DNA of 13,326 nt, taken from positions 1 to 13,326 of the forward strand of contig JBDRGD010000079.1 of NCBI GenBank assembly GCA_043818095.1, given 5' to 3'. Made by a program: the position numbers and the translations under genes. Below the pieces are notes generated by a model, which did not search any database, had not been told where the DNA came from, and was given only the letters and a program-made list of their open reading frames with translations. Shown piece after piece: positions 1 through 7,236 of this stretch (position 1 is its first letter; every line of letters begins with the position of its first letter). The stretch comes from JBDRGD01 sp043818095 (GTDB taxonomy: Bacteria; Chloroflexota; Dehalococcoidia; Dehalococcoidales; RBG-16-60-22).

Positions 1-1270
1 CACTCCCGGTAATCTTGCCATCCTCAACCTGCACCTTGAACTTAATCAGCCAGCCGCCATCGATCCTGCCTTCGTAGACACCGCCATAGTTAAAAGCGAC
101 CCGGCTGTCCGACATTCCCTGGACGATAAAGTGGGTGCTCCCCGCGGTGAGATAACGCAGCGCCACGGTATATTCCCCGCCGATGGGGTGCGGGATGGTG
201 ATTACCTGGCTGTCGCTGCCGGGCGCAGTGGACTGGGAACCCGGAATCTGGTTGAAGGAAATCCCGCCGGGAAGATTGCCCGTGCTGGCGCCGGTGGGGT
301 CGATAATTGAGGCAACGGCGGGATGGTCGATGTTAAGCCTGATAGTCGCTTTCGGTTCCGGCGTCGTGGTGACCGGCGCGGGCGCCGTACCGCTGGCTAC
401 GCTGGTCTCCTGCTGTGGAGGCAGAAATACTTCCTCCCCCTGGGCGCTGACGCTGACCAGCCCTTCCGTGGTAGCTACCCGCGTCATCCCGTCCGCTTCC
501 ACTTCCGTGGCGAAGAGAGTCCCGCGGACCATCGCGCTGGCGGTGGGCGTATCAATGGAGTAACGGGACCCGGTCTCCGCCATCTTGACCACACGGCTCC
601 AGGTCCTGCCGACATACTGCATGACGACGATGGTGATATGCTCTTCTTCGTCCCGCGCCATCTCCTTAATCTCGATGTCGGTGCCGGGCTCCATACGGAT
701 GGTGCTGCCTTCAAAAAAGGTGAGCAGCGCGTGGGAATCGACCGCGGTCCGGATACGGGTCCCGACGGTCAGGGTCATGCCGTCTTTCCCCGGCAGCCAC
801 CCCGTGACACCCTCCGCCTGCACATCGATACTGCCGCTGAGGACGCTGACGGTGCACTGGGCGGCAAGCGCGGGCACGGACAATATCTGGGACATGCCGA
901 GAAATCCAACGATGATGAGGGAGAAAATCAGGAAAACGGGAATGAAGACTTTCTGCATCGGCGCGATGGTGAGGGAGAGGTGCTGCCAGAGAATTGCCGG
1001 GGTCTGCATTGCGTCTTTAAGCCAGTAGGGTACGGTGGTCTTCCGGGCGGCTTCTTCACGCAGCAGGGTGAGCAGGCGCTTCTTAGACGCTCTACGGAAC
1101 CCGGGCACGGCGGTCACTATCGGGATGGCGGAAAGATCCAGGGCCGTGAAAATCAGGGGAGCGAGCTCCTCCTGCATTCCGGCATAGTCCTGCAGGCATG
1201 ACTCAATAGTCTCGCCGCGGCGGATTCTGGTCAGGCACTGGTCGAGGGCTTTCGCAAGCTTCTTGTTCAT
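1..1270 (-). CDS. FecR-domain membrane protein, partial (runs off left edge)
   Basis: An open frame of about 423 codons begins with ATG at 1268-1270 (MNKKLAKALDQC) and has no stop before the window edge, so the C-terminus is missing. Residues 1-75 form a soluble helical module with the pattern CLQDYAGMQEELAPLIFTAL. One membrane segment lies at about 109-132. The FecR domain follows at about 140-295, with the hallmarks VGTRIRTAVDS, FEGSTIRMEPGTD and TPTASAMVRGTLFATEV. After a Pro/Thr linker, a further beta-rich region begins near residue 305. The gene is a paralogue of the adjacent upstream gene, with matching N-terminal module, membrane segment and FecR core. FecR proteins usually pass an envelope signal to an ECF sigma factor, and one lies two genes upstream. 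That this protein is an anti-sigma factor or sensor is inference. The start codon has only a weak ribosome site, so translation may depend on the upstream gene. Confidence 0.85.
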   Translation of the reverse strand, partial: MNKKLAKALDQCLTRIRRGETIESCLQDYAGMQEELAPLIFTALDLSAIPIVTAVPGFRRASKKRLLTLLREEAARKTTVPYWLKDAMQTPAILWQHLSLTIAPMQKVFIPVFLIFSLIIVGFLGMSQILSVPALAAQCTVSVLSGSIDVQAEGVTGWLPGKDGMTLTVGTRIRTAVDSHALLTFFEGSTIRMEPGTDIEIKEMARDEEEHITIVVMQYVGRTWSRVVKMAETGSRYSIDTPTASAMVRGTLFATEVEADGMTRVATTEGLVSVSAQGEEVFLPPQQETSVASGTAPAPVTTTPEPKATIRLNIDHPAVASIIDPTGASTGNLPGGISFNQIPGSQSTAPGSDSQVITIPHPIGGEYTVALRYLTAGSTHFIVQGMSDSRVAFNYGGVYEGRIDGGWLIKFKVQVEDGKITGS

Positions 1271-1415
1271 GGCTCTGCTGTTCCCGACTGTTACTCCCAG
1301 ATTAACCCAAATACCGTGCTGTTTCTAGGCAAAAGGTATAAGATGTTAGTCCTAGTACCTTTACACTATCCTCTACTTGTGATACACCGACCGGCCGTCT
1401 TTTGTTACACTTTTG
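1271..1415 (-). other. Intergenic region between the two FecR genes
   Basis: About 145 bases, visibly richer in A/T than the genes on either side. It begins, just after the upstream stop codon, with a tandem repeat (listed separately). A CTAGG/CCTAG inverted pair lies at 1325-1329 and 1351-1355, with a TATACC-like minus-strand -10 candidate (1335-1340) between them. I could not find a matching -35 box, so a separate promoter for the downstream FecR gene is possible but unproven. No terminator hairpin with a T run is visible. Confidence 0.4.
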
Positions 1416-1420
1416 TTACA
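1400..1420. repeat. Tandem direct repeat, two copies of TTTTGTTACA
   Basis: Two perfect 10-base copies (1400-1409 and 1411-1420) are separated by one C, giving an 11-base period. On the minus strand this reads as two TGTAACAAAA copies overlapping the stop codon of the 412-residue FecR protein. A related TGTAACGAAAA lies just before the sigma factor start (3259-3269, minus strand). The spacing of about one helical turn would suit paired binding of a regulator or a sigma -35 contact, but this is inference. Confidence 0.5.
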
Positions 1421-2654
1421 GCCGGTGGTTATGGCGCCGCCAGAAGAACAGGGTGAGGGCCCCGGAGAAGAGCAGCAGGCCAGCGAAAGCTACCAGCACC
1501 CAGGTCTCATACTGGGACTTCAAGATGTCCAGCCTGTTATCTATCGCCCCGAGTACCGCCTGTCCGGATGAGGCAGGGGCAACCGCCGCCCCGGCAACTG
1601 CGCCGGAATCGCTCCCGGCCGTGCCGGAGGGCGTACCGTTGTTCTGGTTGCCGGGCAACGCGGCAGCGACGATGTTGTTGCCGGGTCCCTGGTTGCTGCC
1701 GGCATAATTCGGACCGCTCAGGGAAGCACTGGCGCTAACCGGTGCCGCCGGGGCAGACCCGCTGGTGACGGTGGTCTGGCTGCCCGCGGGGACGAAGACC
1801 TCGGTATCCTGGGCAGATACGCTGACGAGCCCCTCCATCGTGGTCACGCGTGTGTTACCGTCGGCGTCGACCTCGGTGGTAAAGACCGTCCCGCGCACCA
1901 GGGCCGTGGCGGAGGGGGTCTGTATCTCATATTGCCCGCCGGTGTCCGCCAGCTTGGTGACGCGGTTCCAGGTCTTACCTATCCACTGCTGGAGGACGAT
2001 GACCGCGGGTTCCGACTCGCTGCCTTCCACGTGGGCAACGGTCAAGTCCGTGCCGGGGTCGATCCTGACCTCGCTGCCGTTGAAAAAGGTCAGCGTGGCC
2101 GCGGCATCGGCGGCGGTCCGGATACGGCTGCCGTCAGTGAGGACGATGCCCTCTTCCGCCCTGGTCCAGACACCGGCGCCCGCCGCCTGCAGCTCCACGT
2201 TGCCGCTGAGGTTGCTCAGCGTCCCGTGCGGTCCCATGACCGCGGTAGCGGAGCCGACGGCGAACTGGTACTGGCCGAAATAGAAAACGCTTTCCAGCAG
2301 CAGCATGAGAAGGAGGGTCACAGGGATGGCGACCCTCGCCTGCCCCATGAAGGACTGCTTCAGGCCGTGCCAGAAGGCCGCCATGCCTTTAAAGAGCGCC
2401 TCCGCCGGGGCCATGACCTGCGCCATGACGTCAGCACCGGCGCTCACCCTGGCCTGCAGCCGGGCGAGGGCCTTGGATTTGAAATCGGCATCCGGTCTGA
2501 CTTTCGGGAAGGTCTCCAGGGTGAGGGCGGTATAAAGCAGCGGTATCAGCTGCTGACGCAGGTCCGGATACTGCATCAGGCAGATCCTGACCTCGACGCC
2601 GCGGCTGATTCTCTGCAAACAATCGTCAAAGGCGGAAAATAAATCGGTACCCAT
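1416..2654 (-). CDS. FecR-domain transmembrane protein
   Basis: This 412-residue protein starts with ATG at 2652-2654, five bases after the sigma factor stop codon and with a GGGGG tract about 11 bases upstream. Residues 1-75 form a soluble module (DCLQRISRGVEVRICLMQYP, then L.PLLYTALTL) of a kind I associate with Chloroflexota and actinobacterial sigma-linked membrane proteins. A membrane helix lies at about 108-130. The FecR domain covers about 145-300, with TDGSRIRTAADA, NGSEVRIDPGTD and TPSATALVRGTVFTTEVDAD. A long Ala/Gly/Ser/Pro linker and a C-terminal helix (about 384-406) ending in WRRHNHRL follow. The likely topology is N-terminus inside, FecR domain outside, and C-terminus inside. 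The short gap to the sigma gene supports co-transcription and a regulator/sensor pairing. No classical zinc-binding anti-sigma motif (HxxxCxxC) is visible, so its mechanism is unknown. Confidence 0.88.
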   Translation of the reverse strand: MGTDLFSAFDDCLQRISRGVEVRICLMQYPDLRQQLIPLLYTALTLETFPKVRPDADFKSKALARLQARVSAGADVMAQVMAPAEALFKGMAAFWHGLKQSFMGQARVAIPVTLLLMLLLESVFYFGQYQFAVGSATAVMGPHGTLSNLSGNVELQAAGAGVWTRAEEGIVLTDGSRIRTAADAAATLTFFNGSEVRIDPGTDLTVAHVEGSESEPAVIVLQQWIGKTWNRVTKLADTGGQYEIQTPSATALVRGTVFTTEVDADGNTRVTTMEGLVSVSAQDTEVFVPAGSQTTVTSGSAPAAPVSASASLSGPNYAGSNQGPGNNIVAAALPGNQNNGTPSGTAGSDSGAVAGAAVAPASSGQAVLGAIDNRLDILKSQYETWVLVAFAGLLLFSGALTLFFWRRHNHRL

Positions 2655-2659
2655 CAGTT

Positions 2660-3259
2660 TTAGCCCCCATTCAGCCTTTCCCGCAGCGTCAGCAGCCCCC
2701 GCATCTGGGCGACGCGGATGGCGCCTTCCGTCTTTCCCGTAATCCGGCTGATTTCGCGGTTGTCCATGCCTTCAATAAACTTGAGAATGATGACCTGCTG
2801 CTGGTTCTCCGGCAGGTGCCGGATGCCGTCCAGCAGATCCCGGTATTCCTGTCCGATTTCCGAGATGGACGTCGGGTCCTGAGTATTATCGATAATTTCC
2901 ATATCTTCCAGCGAACTCTGTTTCTGACGGTTGCGGAGGCTGTTGATGACATGGTTGTGAGCGATGCGGTAAAGCCACGCGGAGAAGGTCGATTCCCTTC
3001 CGCGACAGGTCCGTATCGCTTTCCACGCCTTCAAAAATACCTCCTCCGTGATATCCTCGGCCAGCATCTTGTCCCGGACCTGGTAATAAACGTACCGGTA
3101 AATCCGGTCCAGATAGAAACTGTAGATTTCCCCAAAGGCTTCAAAATTTCCGCGGGCGGCCTGGCGGATTAACCCTGCGACCTGAGCCTCACTGGTGGGG
3201 GGCCGCACTGCCGCGGCAGCCTTTGTTCTCTCTCTAGTTTTAATACCAACCATTCTCAT
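2660..3259 (-). CDS. ECF-type sigma-70 family RNA polymerase sigma factor
   Basis: I place the start at ATG 3257-3259 (MRMVGIKTRE), giving 199 residues. A GCGGGG tract lies about 10 bases upstream. ATG 3251-3253 and GTG 3266-3268 are alternatives. The frame stays open further upstream, but that part overlaps yjbQ and does not resemble a sigma factor. Region 2 covers about 37-112, with the core DITEEVFLKAWKAI and FSAWLYRIAHNHVINSLRN. A short linker is followed by region 4 at about 138-198 (LLDGIRHLPENQQQVIILKF, REISRITGKTEGAIRVAQMR), which contains the helix-turn-helix for the -35 element. There is no sigma region 1 or 3, as expected of the ECF group. It would direct RNA polymerase to a limited set of promoters. 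Co-transcription with FecR-domain genes suggests control by an envelope signal. Confidence 0.93.
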   Translation of the reverse strand: MRMVGIKTRERTKAAAAVRPPTSEAQVAGLIRQAARGNFEAFGEIYSFYLDRIYRYVYYQVRDKMLAEDITEEVFLKAWKAIRTCRGRESTFSAWLYRIAHNHVINSLRNRQKQSSLEDMEIIDNTQDPTSISEIGQEYRDLLDGIRHLPENQQQVIILKFIEGMDNREISRITGKTEGAIRVAQMRGLLTLRERLNGG

Positions 3260-3500
3260 TTTCGTTACACCCCGCTTCGTATTTTGCGGCGGTCTCGAGC
3301 AGCTTACCGCAAGCAGTCCTTTCGCTATCCAGCATGCCATCCGGGGGGTAACAGAGCCGTAAAATCTGGCGGGACGATGGTAAACGTTTCGTAAATATTG
3401 TGAACACGGGGCAGAAAGAATGCGGAACAGGGCACGGGTCAGGCCCGCGTCAGGTAAAAAGTACGGGGGTAAATGATAGTGATTTCCGGTAGCGCGGGGG
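3260..3500 (-). other. Intergenic region upstream of the sigma factor operon
   Basis: About 240 bases lie between the yjbQ stop and the sigma factor start, both on the minus strand. The region must hold the sigma operon promoter unless the gene is read from yjbQ. I see no convincing TTGACA/TATAAT pair. An AAACGTTT palindrome sits at 3382-3389 inside an A/T-rich patch (about 3380-3407), and TGTAACGAAAA lies at 3259-3269. Either could be regulatory. No clear terminator with a T run follows yjbQ. Confidence 0.4.
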
Positions 3501-3902
3501 TCAGGGCAGGTCGGCGATAATCCTGACGAGGAGGGTGCGGCTGCGGGGGCCGTCAAACTCGCAGAAGAAAATGCCCTGCCACGTGCCCAGGACCATCCGG
3601 CCATCTTCGATGAAAACAGAAACGTTGTGTCCCATGAGGCTGCTCTTGATATGGGCGGGGGAGTTGCCTTCCAGGTGACGGTAGTTTCGCCCCGACGGGA
3701 CGATGTTATCCAACCCGGCGGCAATATCCTCGATGACATCGGGGTCGGCATGCTCGTTGATGGTAATCCCGGCGGTGGTGTGGGGAACAAAAAGATGGCA
3801 GATGCCGCGGGTGACGCCGCTGCGGATGACGATGTCCTGGACCTGCGCGGTAATGTCCGGAAAATCCACTTTCGCGCCGGTGCGGATGCTGAGCTTTTCC
3901 AT
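3501..3902 (-). CDS. yjbQ: YjbQ/UPF0047 family protein
   Basis: This 133-residue protein has the usual length of the family. It carries the family signatures: PHTTAGITINEHADPDV (His41, Glu50, His51), RHLEGNSPAHIKSSLMGH (His76, His84, His92) and LGTWQGIFFCEFDGPRSR near the end. The clustered His and Glu residues match the conserved pocket of this fold. Members have been described as having weak thiamine-phosphate synthase activity that can bypass loss of ThiE, but the physiological role is not settled. The protein is soluble and probably cytoplasmic. The start ATG (3900-3902) has a strong GGGGAGG ribosome site at 3909-3915 and a good promoter upstream. It is divergent from the metallohydrolase operon. 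It has no clear functional link to the sigma/FecR genes downstream, although readthrough into them is possible. Confidence 0.93.
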   Translation of the reverse strand: MEKLSIRTGAKVDFPDITAQVQDIVIRSGVTRGICHLFVPHTTAGITINEHADPDVIEDIAAGLDNIVPSGRNYRHLEGNSPAHIKSSLMGHNVSVFIEDGRMVLGTWQGIFFCEFDGPRSRTLLVRIIADLP

Positions 3903-3932
3903 GAGCGTCCTCCCCGTCCCGAATCTCCCCCG

Positions 3933-3962
3933 ATTTTACCCCGCGGCGGGGGCGGTTGCCAA
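3933..3962 (-). promoter_or_regulatory. Candidate sigma-70 promoter for yjbQ
   Basis: On the minus strand, TTGGCA (3957-3962; five of six match TTGACA) is separated by 18 bases from TAAAAT (3933-3938; five of six match TATAAT). Transcription would begin near 3926, leaving a short leader that contains the GGAGG site before the yjbQ start at 3902. Confidence 0.6.
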
Positions 3963-4024
3963 CCCCGGAGATTGCCTGAGAAAGGCGGGCATCATCGGAA
4001 GCGCTTACCCAGCTGTAAAATCGG

Positions 4025-4052
4025 TTGACAAAAGCCCACAAACTGATAGAAT
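4025..4052 (+). promoter_or_regulatory. Near-consensus sigma-70 promoter of the metallohydrolase/molybdoenzyme operon
   Basis: A perfect TTGACA (4025-4030) is followed after 16 bases by TAGAAT (4047-4052; five of six). Initiation would be near 4059, about 26 bases before the chosen start codon. An upstream in-frame TTG at 4025 is the first triplet of the -35 box itself, so it cannot be the translation start. This supports the start at 4085. Confidence 0.75.
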
Positions 4053-4084
4053 GTATTAGCTCATCAAAAGATACGGAGAGTGAT

Positions 4085-4900
4085 ATGAAACAGATTGCCC
4101 CAAACACCTACGTGGAACGGGAGAACACCAACTGTAACCTGGGCCTGATAAAGACCAGCGAGGGCATCGTCCTGGTGGATACGCCGATGTGGCCCTCCAA
4201 CGCGGTATGGTGGCGGGATATCGTAAACGCGATGGGGGAAATCCGTTACGTCATCAACACCGAGGAGCACCGCGACCACTGCGCCAACAGCTTTTTCTTC
4301 CCCGGCCTCCTCATCACCTCCCAGGCGACACGGGCCACCCTGGCGAAAGCGCCCCTGGAACCGGTCCTGGAGAGCGTCAAGCGCACCGACCCCAAGGGCT
4401 TTCCCCTGATGGAGGGCTTCAAAATGCGGCTGGCGGACATCGCCTTCACCGGCAACCTGGAGGTCCACCTCGGCAACCATACCTTCCAGCTGTTCCCCCT
4501 GCCCGGTCACTCCCCCGGCGGCATCGGCGTCTTCGTCCCGGAGGAGCGCGTCGCCTTCACCACGGACTGCGTCTTTCACCACGTGAAAAGCTGGCTGCAT
4601 GAGGCTAACCCGGAAGTATGGTTGGAGTCCTTGAAGAGAATCGGGGAACTGGACGTCGCCGCCATCGTCGGGGGACATGGCGATGTCTGCGATAAAGCCT
4701 ACCTCCACGAGCAAGCGGACATCATCAGCCAGTGGGTGGACATGGCGAAAGCCGCCATCAAGAAGGGGCTCAGCGAGGAAGAAGCTTTCGACCAGATAAA
4801 GGTGCCAGACCCCCACCCGAAGCAGGAAGGCACCCCCTTCACGGAGCCGGAACTGAACAAGAAGATAATATCCCGACTGTATAAGCTCTACGCCGGCTAA
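4085..4900 (+). CDS. MBL-fold metallohydrolase with altered metal motif
   Basis: I choose ATG 4085-4087 (MKQIAPNTYV), giving 271 residues, because GGAGAG lies at 4075-4080 and a promoter sits directly upstream. The metallo-beta-lactamase fold is shown by GIVLVDTPM (about 27-35), INTEEHRDHCANSFFFPG (about 57-74), LPGHSPGGIGVF (His142), FTTDCVF (Asp161) and VGGHGD (His198). The usual HxHxDH motif reads E60-E-H62-R-D64-H65, so Glu replaces the first His; the other ligands are in place. The fold is used by hydrolases, glyoxalases and related enzymes, so the substrate cannot be read from the sequence. No signal peptide is visible, so it is probably cytoplasmic. The molybdoenzyme gene begins eight bases after the stop, so the two are likely co-translated and may act on successive steps of one conversion (inference). 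Confidence 0.9.
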   Translation: MKQIAPNTYVERENTNCNLGLIKTSEGIVLVDTPMWPSNAVWWRDIVNAMGEIRYVINTEEHRDHCANSFFFPGLLITSQATRATLAKAPLEPVLESVKRTDPKGFPLMEGFKMRLADIAFTGNLEVHLGNHTFQLFPLPGHSPGGIGVFVPEERVAFTTDCVFHHVKSWLHEANPEVWLESLKRIGELDVAAIVGGHGDVCDKAYLHEQADIISQWVDMAKAAIKKGLSEEEAFDQIKVPDPHPKQEGTPFTEPELNKKIISRLYKLYAG

Positions 4901-4908
4901 GGAGACCG

Positions 4909-7023
4909 ATGATCATCAGGACCGTCTGCCAGGGCTGCCACCCGGAATGCGGCGTGCTGGTCACCGTAAAGAACGGTAAAGTCACCAGAATCGCCGGCGA
5001 CCCTGACCACCCCTCCAGCCGGGGCTTTATCTGCGTCAAGGGGCGTTCCTACACGGAGCTCCTCTACCACCCGGACCGCCTGCTTTACCCGCAGAAGCGC
5101 GCCGGGGCGAAAGCCTCCGGCAAATGGCAAAGGATTTCCTGGGACCAGGCCCTCGGCGAGATTGCGGAGCAGCTTACCGCGATTAAAGATAAATACGGTC
5201 CCGAAGCCATCTCCGTCTTTCACGGGACGGGGCCCCGGTCTTCCGGCGGGGCGGTCCGGCGGCTCTCCGCCGCTCTGGGCACCGCCAATATCGTCAATAC
5301 CGACCTGCACATCTGCATCGCCCCGTCCATCGTGGCGGAGACCTTCACCGTGGGGCACTCCATCATGATGGACCGCGGCCCGGACTACCTTTCCGCGAAG
5401 TGCATCATGGTCATGGGCGGCAACCCGGTGGCGTCCCACGCGCCGCGGGGGGTGGAGATTCTCGAAGCCCGGCGCAAAAACGGCGCCAAGCTCATCGTCG
5501 TTGACCCGCGCCTCATTCCCCTGGCGAAAAAGGCGGACCTCTGGCTCCAGATAAGGCCCGGCACGGACGGCGCCCTCGCCCTGGCGATGCTGCACACCAT
5601 CATCACCGAGGAGCTTTACGACCGCGATTTCGTGAGCAAATGGTGCCACGGCTTCGAGGAACTGAAGGAACGCGTCAAGGACTTCTCGCCGGAGAAGATG
5701 GCGCCGATTACCTGGCTGCCCTCGGAAAAAATCAGGGAAGCCGCCCGCCTTTACGCCACCACGAAACCGGCGGTAATGCACCACCGTGTCGCCATCGAGC
5801 ACAACGTCAATTCCACCCAGACCTGCCGCGCTTTAATCAATATGGTAGCGATTACCGGCAACCTCGACGTGCCCGGCGGGAACCTGCTCCCCGGCAGCGG
5901 GGGGGCTTACCCCAACCGTCACCGCCAGTTCAGCGTGGACCCTGAGGTGGAGGAAAAGCGCATCGGCTACCGGGAGTTCCCGCTGATTTCAGGCCGGGAG
6001 GCGCCCCTGCCCTTCGTGCACTGTTCCCTGGCGGCGGACGCCATGCTCACGGGAAAGCCCTATCCCCTCAAGGCAATGTATCTCGGTGGAGGCAACCCGG
6101 TGACCAACATGCAGAACGGCCGGAAAATCTGGGAAGCGCTGCTAAAACTGGAGCTGTTCGTAGTCACAGACTTTTTCATGACCCCCACCGCGGAGCTGGC
6201 GGACTACGTGCTGCCCGCCGCCACCTGGCTGGAAAGGGACGAGTTCTGCGAGACGCAGTATCTTAACTGTTTCGCCGCCCGCCAGAAGGCTTTAGAGCCG
6301 CTGGGCGAGACCCTTGACGACCGCGACATGGTTATCGAGCTGGTGAAACGGCTGCCCTGGGCCAACCGTGAGCTCCTCCCCTGGAAAAGCTCCGCGGAGT
6401 GGAACGAGTCCACGGTCAAGGACCGGGGGATAACCTTCGCGGACCTGAAACGCCAGGGCTACGTTTCCGTGCCCCGCCAGTATAAACAATATGAAGAGTC
6501 CGGTTTCCGCACCCCCACCGGTAAGGCGGAACTCTACTGCACCACCTTCGAGAAATACGGCTACGACCCCCTCCCCGGCTACAAGGAACCGCCGCATAGC
6601 CCTATCAGCACCCCGGAGCTCATGAAAGACTACCCCCTGGTCCTCATCTCCGGCGCACGCTACATCGAGTATTTCCACTCCATGGGCCGGCAGATACCCA
6701 CCCTGCGCCGGCGCGTTCCGGACCCGGTGATAGAGGTCCACCCGGAAACAGCAAAACGCCTGGGCCTCCGCGACGGCGACTGGGTCTGGGTAAGGACACC
6801 GCAGATTCCCTCGGAACGCGTCCGCCTCAAGGTCACGGTGACCGACGGCATCGACCCCCGCGTCGTCCATGCCGCCCACGGCTGGTGGTTCCCGGAAAAG
6901 CCCGCCCCGGAACACGGCGCTTTCGACTCCAATATCAGCATCACCCTGGACGACGACCCCCACGGCGAGCCAGTCTGCGGCTCGGTGCCGGTGCGCGGTA
7001 CGCTCTGCCGTATCGATAAGTAA
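4909..7023 (+). CDS. Molybdopterin (Mo/W) oxidoreductase, acetylene hydratase-like
   Basis: This 704-residue protein has GGAG at 4901-4904 before its ATG. The N-terminus carries a [4Fe-4S] motif (Cys7, Cys10, Cys14, Cys42), followed by Lys44. The bis-MGD domains of the DMSO reductase family follow, with MVMGGNPVASHAPRG, LIVVDPR, RPGTDGALALAML and MTPTAELADYVLPAATWLER. The dinucleotide-binding C-terminal domain starts near residue 575 (DYPLVLISGARY). Cys136, in LHICIAP, is the likely metal ligand. There is no twin-arginine signal, so it is cytoplasmic. From memory of the family, the length, the GFEELKERV and FEKYGYDPLP segments and the Cys-Ile pair resemble Pelobacter acetylene hydratase. However, the residue after the second cluster Cys is His11 rather than the catalytic Asp. 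The real reaction is unknown and could be a hydratase or a thiosulfate/polysulfide-type reductase. No electron-transfer subunit is encoded beside it, which favours a stand-alone enzyme. Confidence 0.9.
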   Translation: MIIRTVCQGCHPECGVLVTVKNGKVTRIAGDPDHPSSRGFICVKGRSYTELLYHPDRLLYPQKRAGAKASGKWQRISWDQALGEIAEQLTAIKDKYGPEAISVFHGTGPRSSGGAVRRLSAALGTANIVNTDLHICIAPSIVAETFTVGHSIMMDRGPDYLSAKCIMVMGGNPVASHAPRGVEILEARRKNGAKLIVVDPRLIPLAKKADLWLQIRPGTDGALALAMLHTIITEELYDRDFVSKWCHGFEELKERVKDFSPEKMAPITWLPSEKIREAARLYATTKPAVMHHRVAIEHNVNSTQTCRALINMVAITGNLDVPGGNLLPGSGGAYPNRHRQFSVDPEVEEKRIGYREFPLISGREAPLPFVHCSLAADAMLTGKPYPLKAMYLGGGNPVTNMQNGRKIWEALLKLELFVVTDFFMTPTAELADYVLPAATWLERDEFCETQYLNCFAARQKALEPLGETLDDRDMVIELVKRLPWANRELLPWKSSAEWNESTVKDRGITFADLKRQGYVSVPRQYKQYEESGFRTPTGKAELYCTTFEKYGYDPLPGYKEPPHSPISTPELMKDYPLVLISGARYIEYFHSMGRQIPTLRRRVPDPVIEVHPETAKRLGLRDGDWVWVRTPQIPSERVRLKVTVTDGIDPRVVHAAHGWWFPEKPAPEHGAFDSNISITLDDDPHGEPVCGSVPVRGTLCRIDK

Positions 7024-7126
7024 TTCTCGTACAGAACTACCGCGAAAAACATAACATTTTTATATCATTTCGGCGTTTCGCAGTATCACCTATCTCGTGA
7101 TTCCACCCGTATAGCCCCTTTCCTCA

Positions 7127-7189
7127 ATAAACAGGGTGTTTTTCTGGTATAATTAGGGTAGTTGTACCCGCATAAACAGGGCAGAAAAA
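7127..7189 (+). promoter_or_regulatory. Extended -10 promoter inside nested repeats
   Basis: A perfect TATAAT (7148-7153) preceded by TGG gives an extended -10 element; the -35 region is weak. Initiation would fall near 7160. Around it lie a perfect inverted repeat GGGTA-4-TACCC (7156-7169), a perfect inverted pair TTTTTCTG (7139-7146) and CAGAAAAA (7182-7189), and a direct repeat ATAAACAGGG (7127-7136 and 7172-7181). A weak -35 box with operators over the start site suggests a regulated promoter for the membrane protein and cytochrome genes downstream. The regulator is not identifiable. Confidence 0.6.
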
Positions 7190-7236
7190 TGTTCCCAAAA
7201 TCAGTCATTCCGGCTTAAAATAAGAAGGGTAAATTT

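Noticed and set aside
323..1201. Long plus-strand frame of 292 codons opposite the left FecR gene
   Set aside because: Its translation is rich in Arg, Gly and His, without domains. It is a shadow of the minus-strand FecR frame, which is open throughout.
3421..3500. Terminator downstream of yjbQ
   Set aside because: Only a four-to-five-base interrupted GC stem can be drawn, and no T run follows on the minus strand.
3260..3790. N-terminal extension of the sigma factor frame up to an ATG at 3790
   Set aside because: The extension overlaps yjbQ in another frame, has low-complexity Pro/Ser composition and lacks sigma homology. A start near 3259 fits the family length.
4025..4084. Upstream TTG start for the metallohydrolase
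   Set aside because: The TTG is part of the -35 box TTGACA, and ATG 4085 has the ribosome site.
7024..7110. Terminator after the molybdoenzyme gene
   Set aside because: GCGAAA/TTTCGC can pair only over a long loop and no T run follows, so it is not supported.
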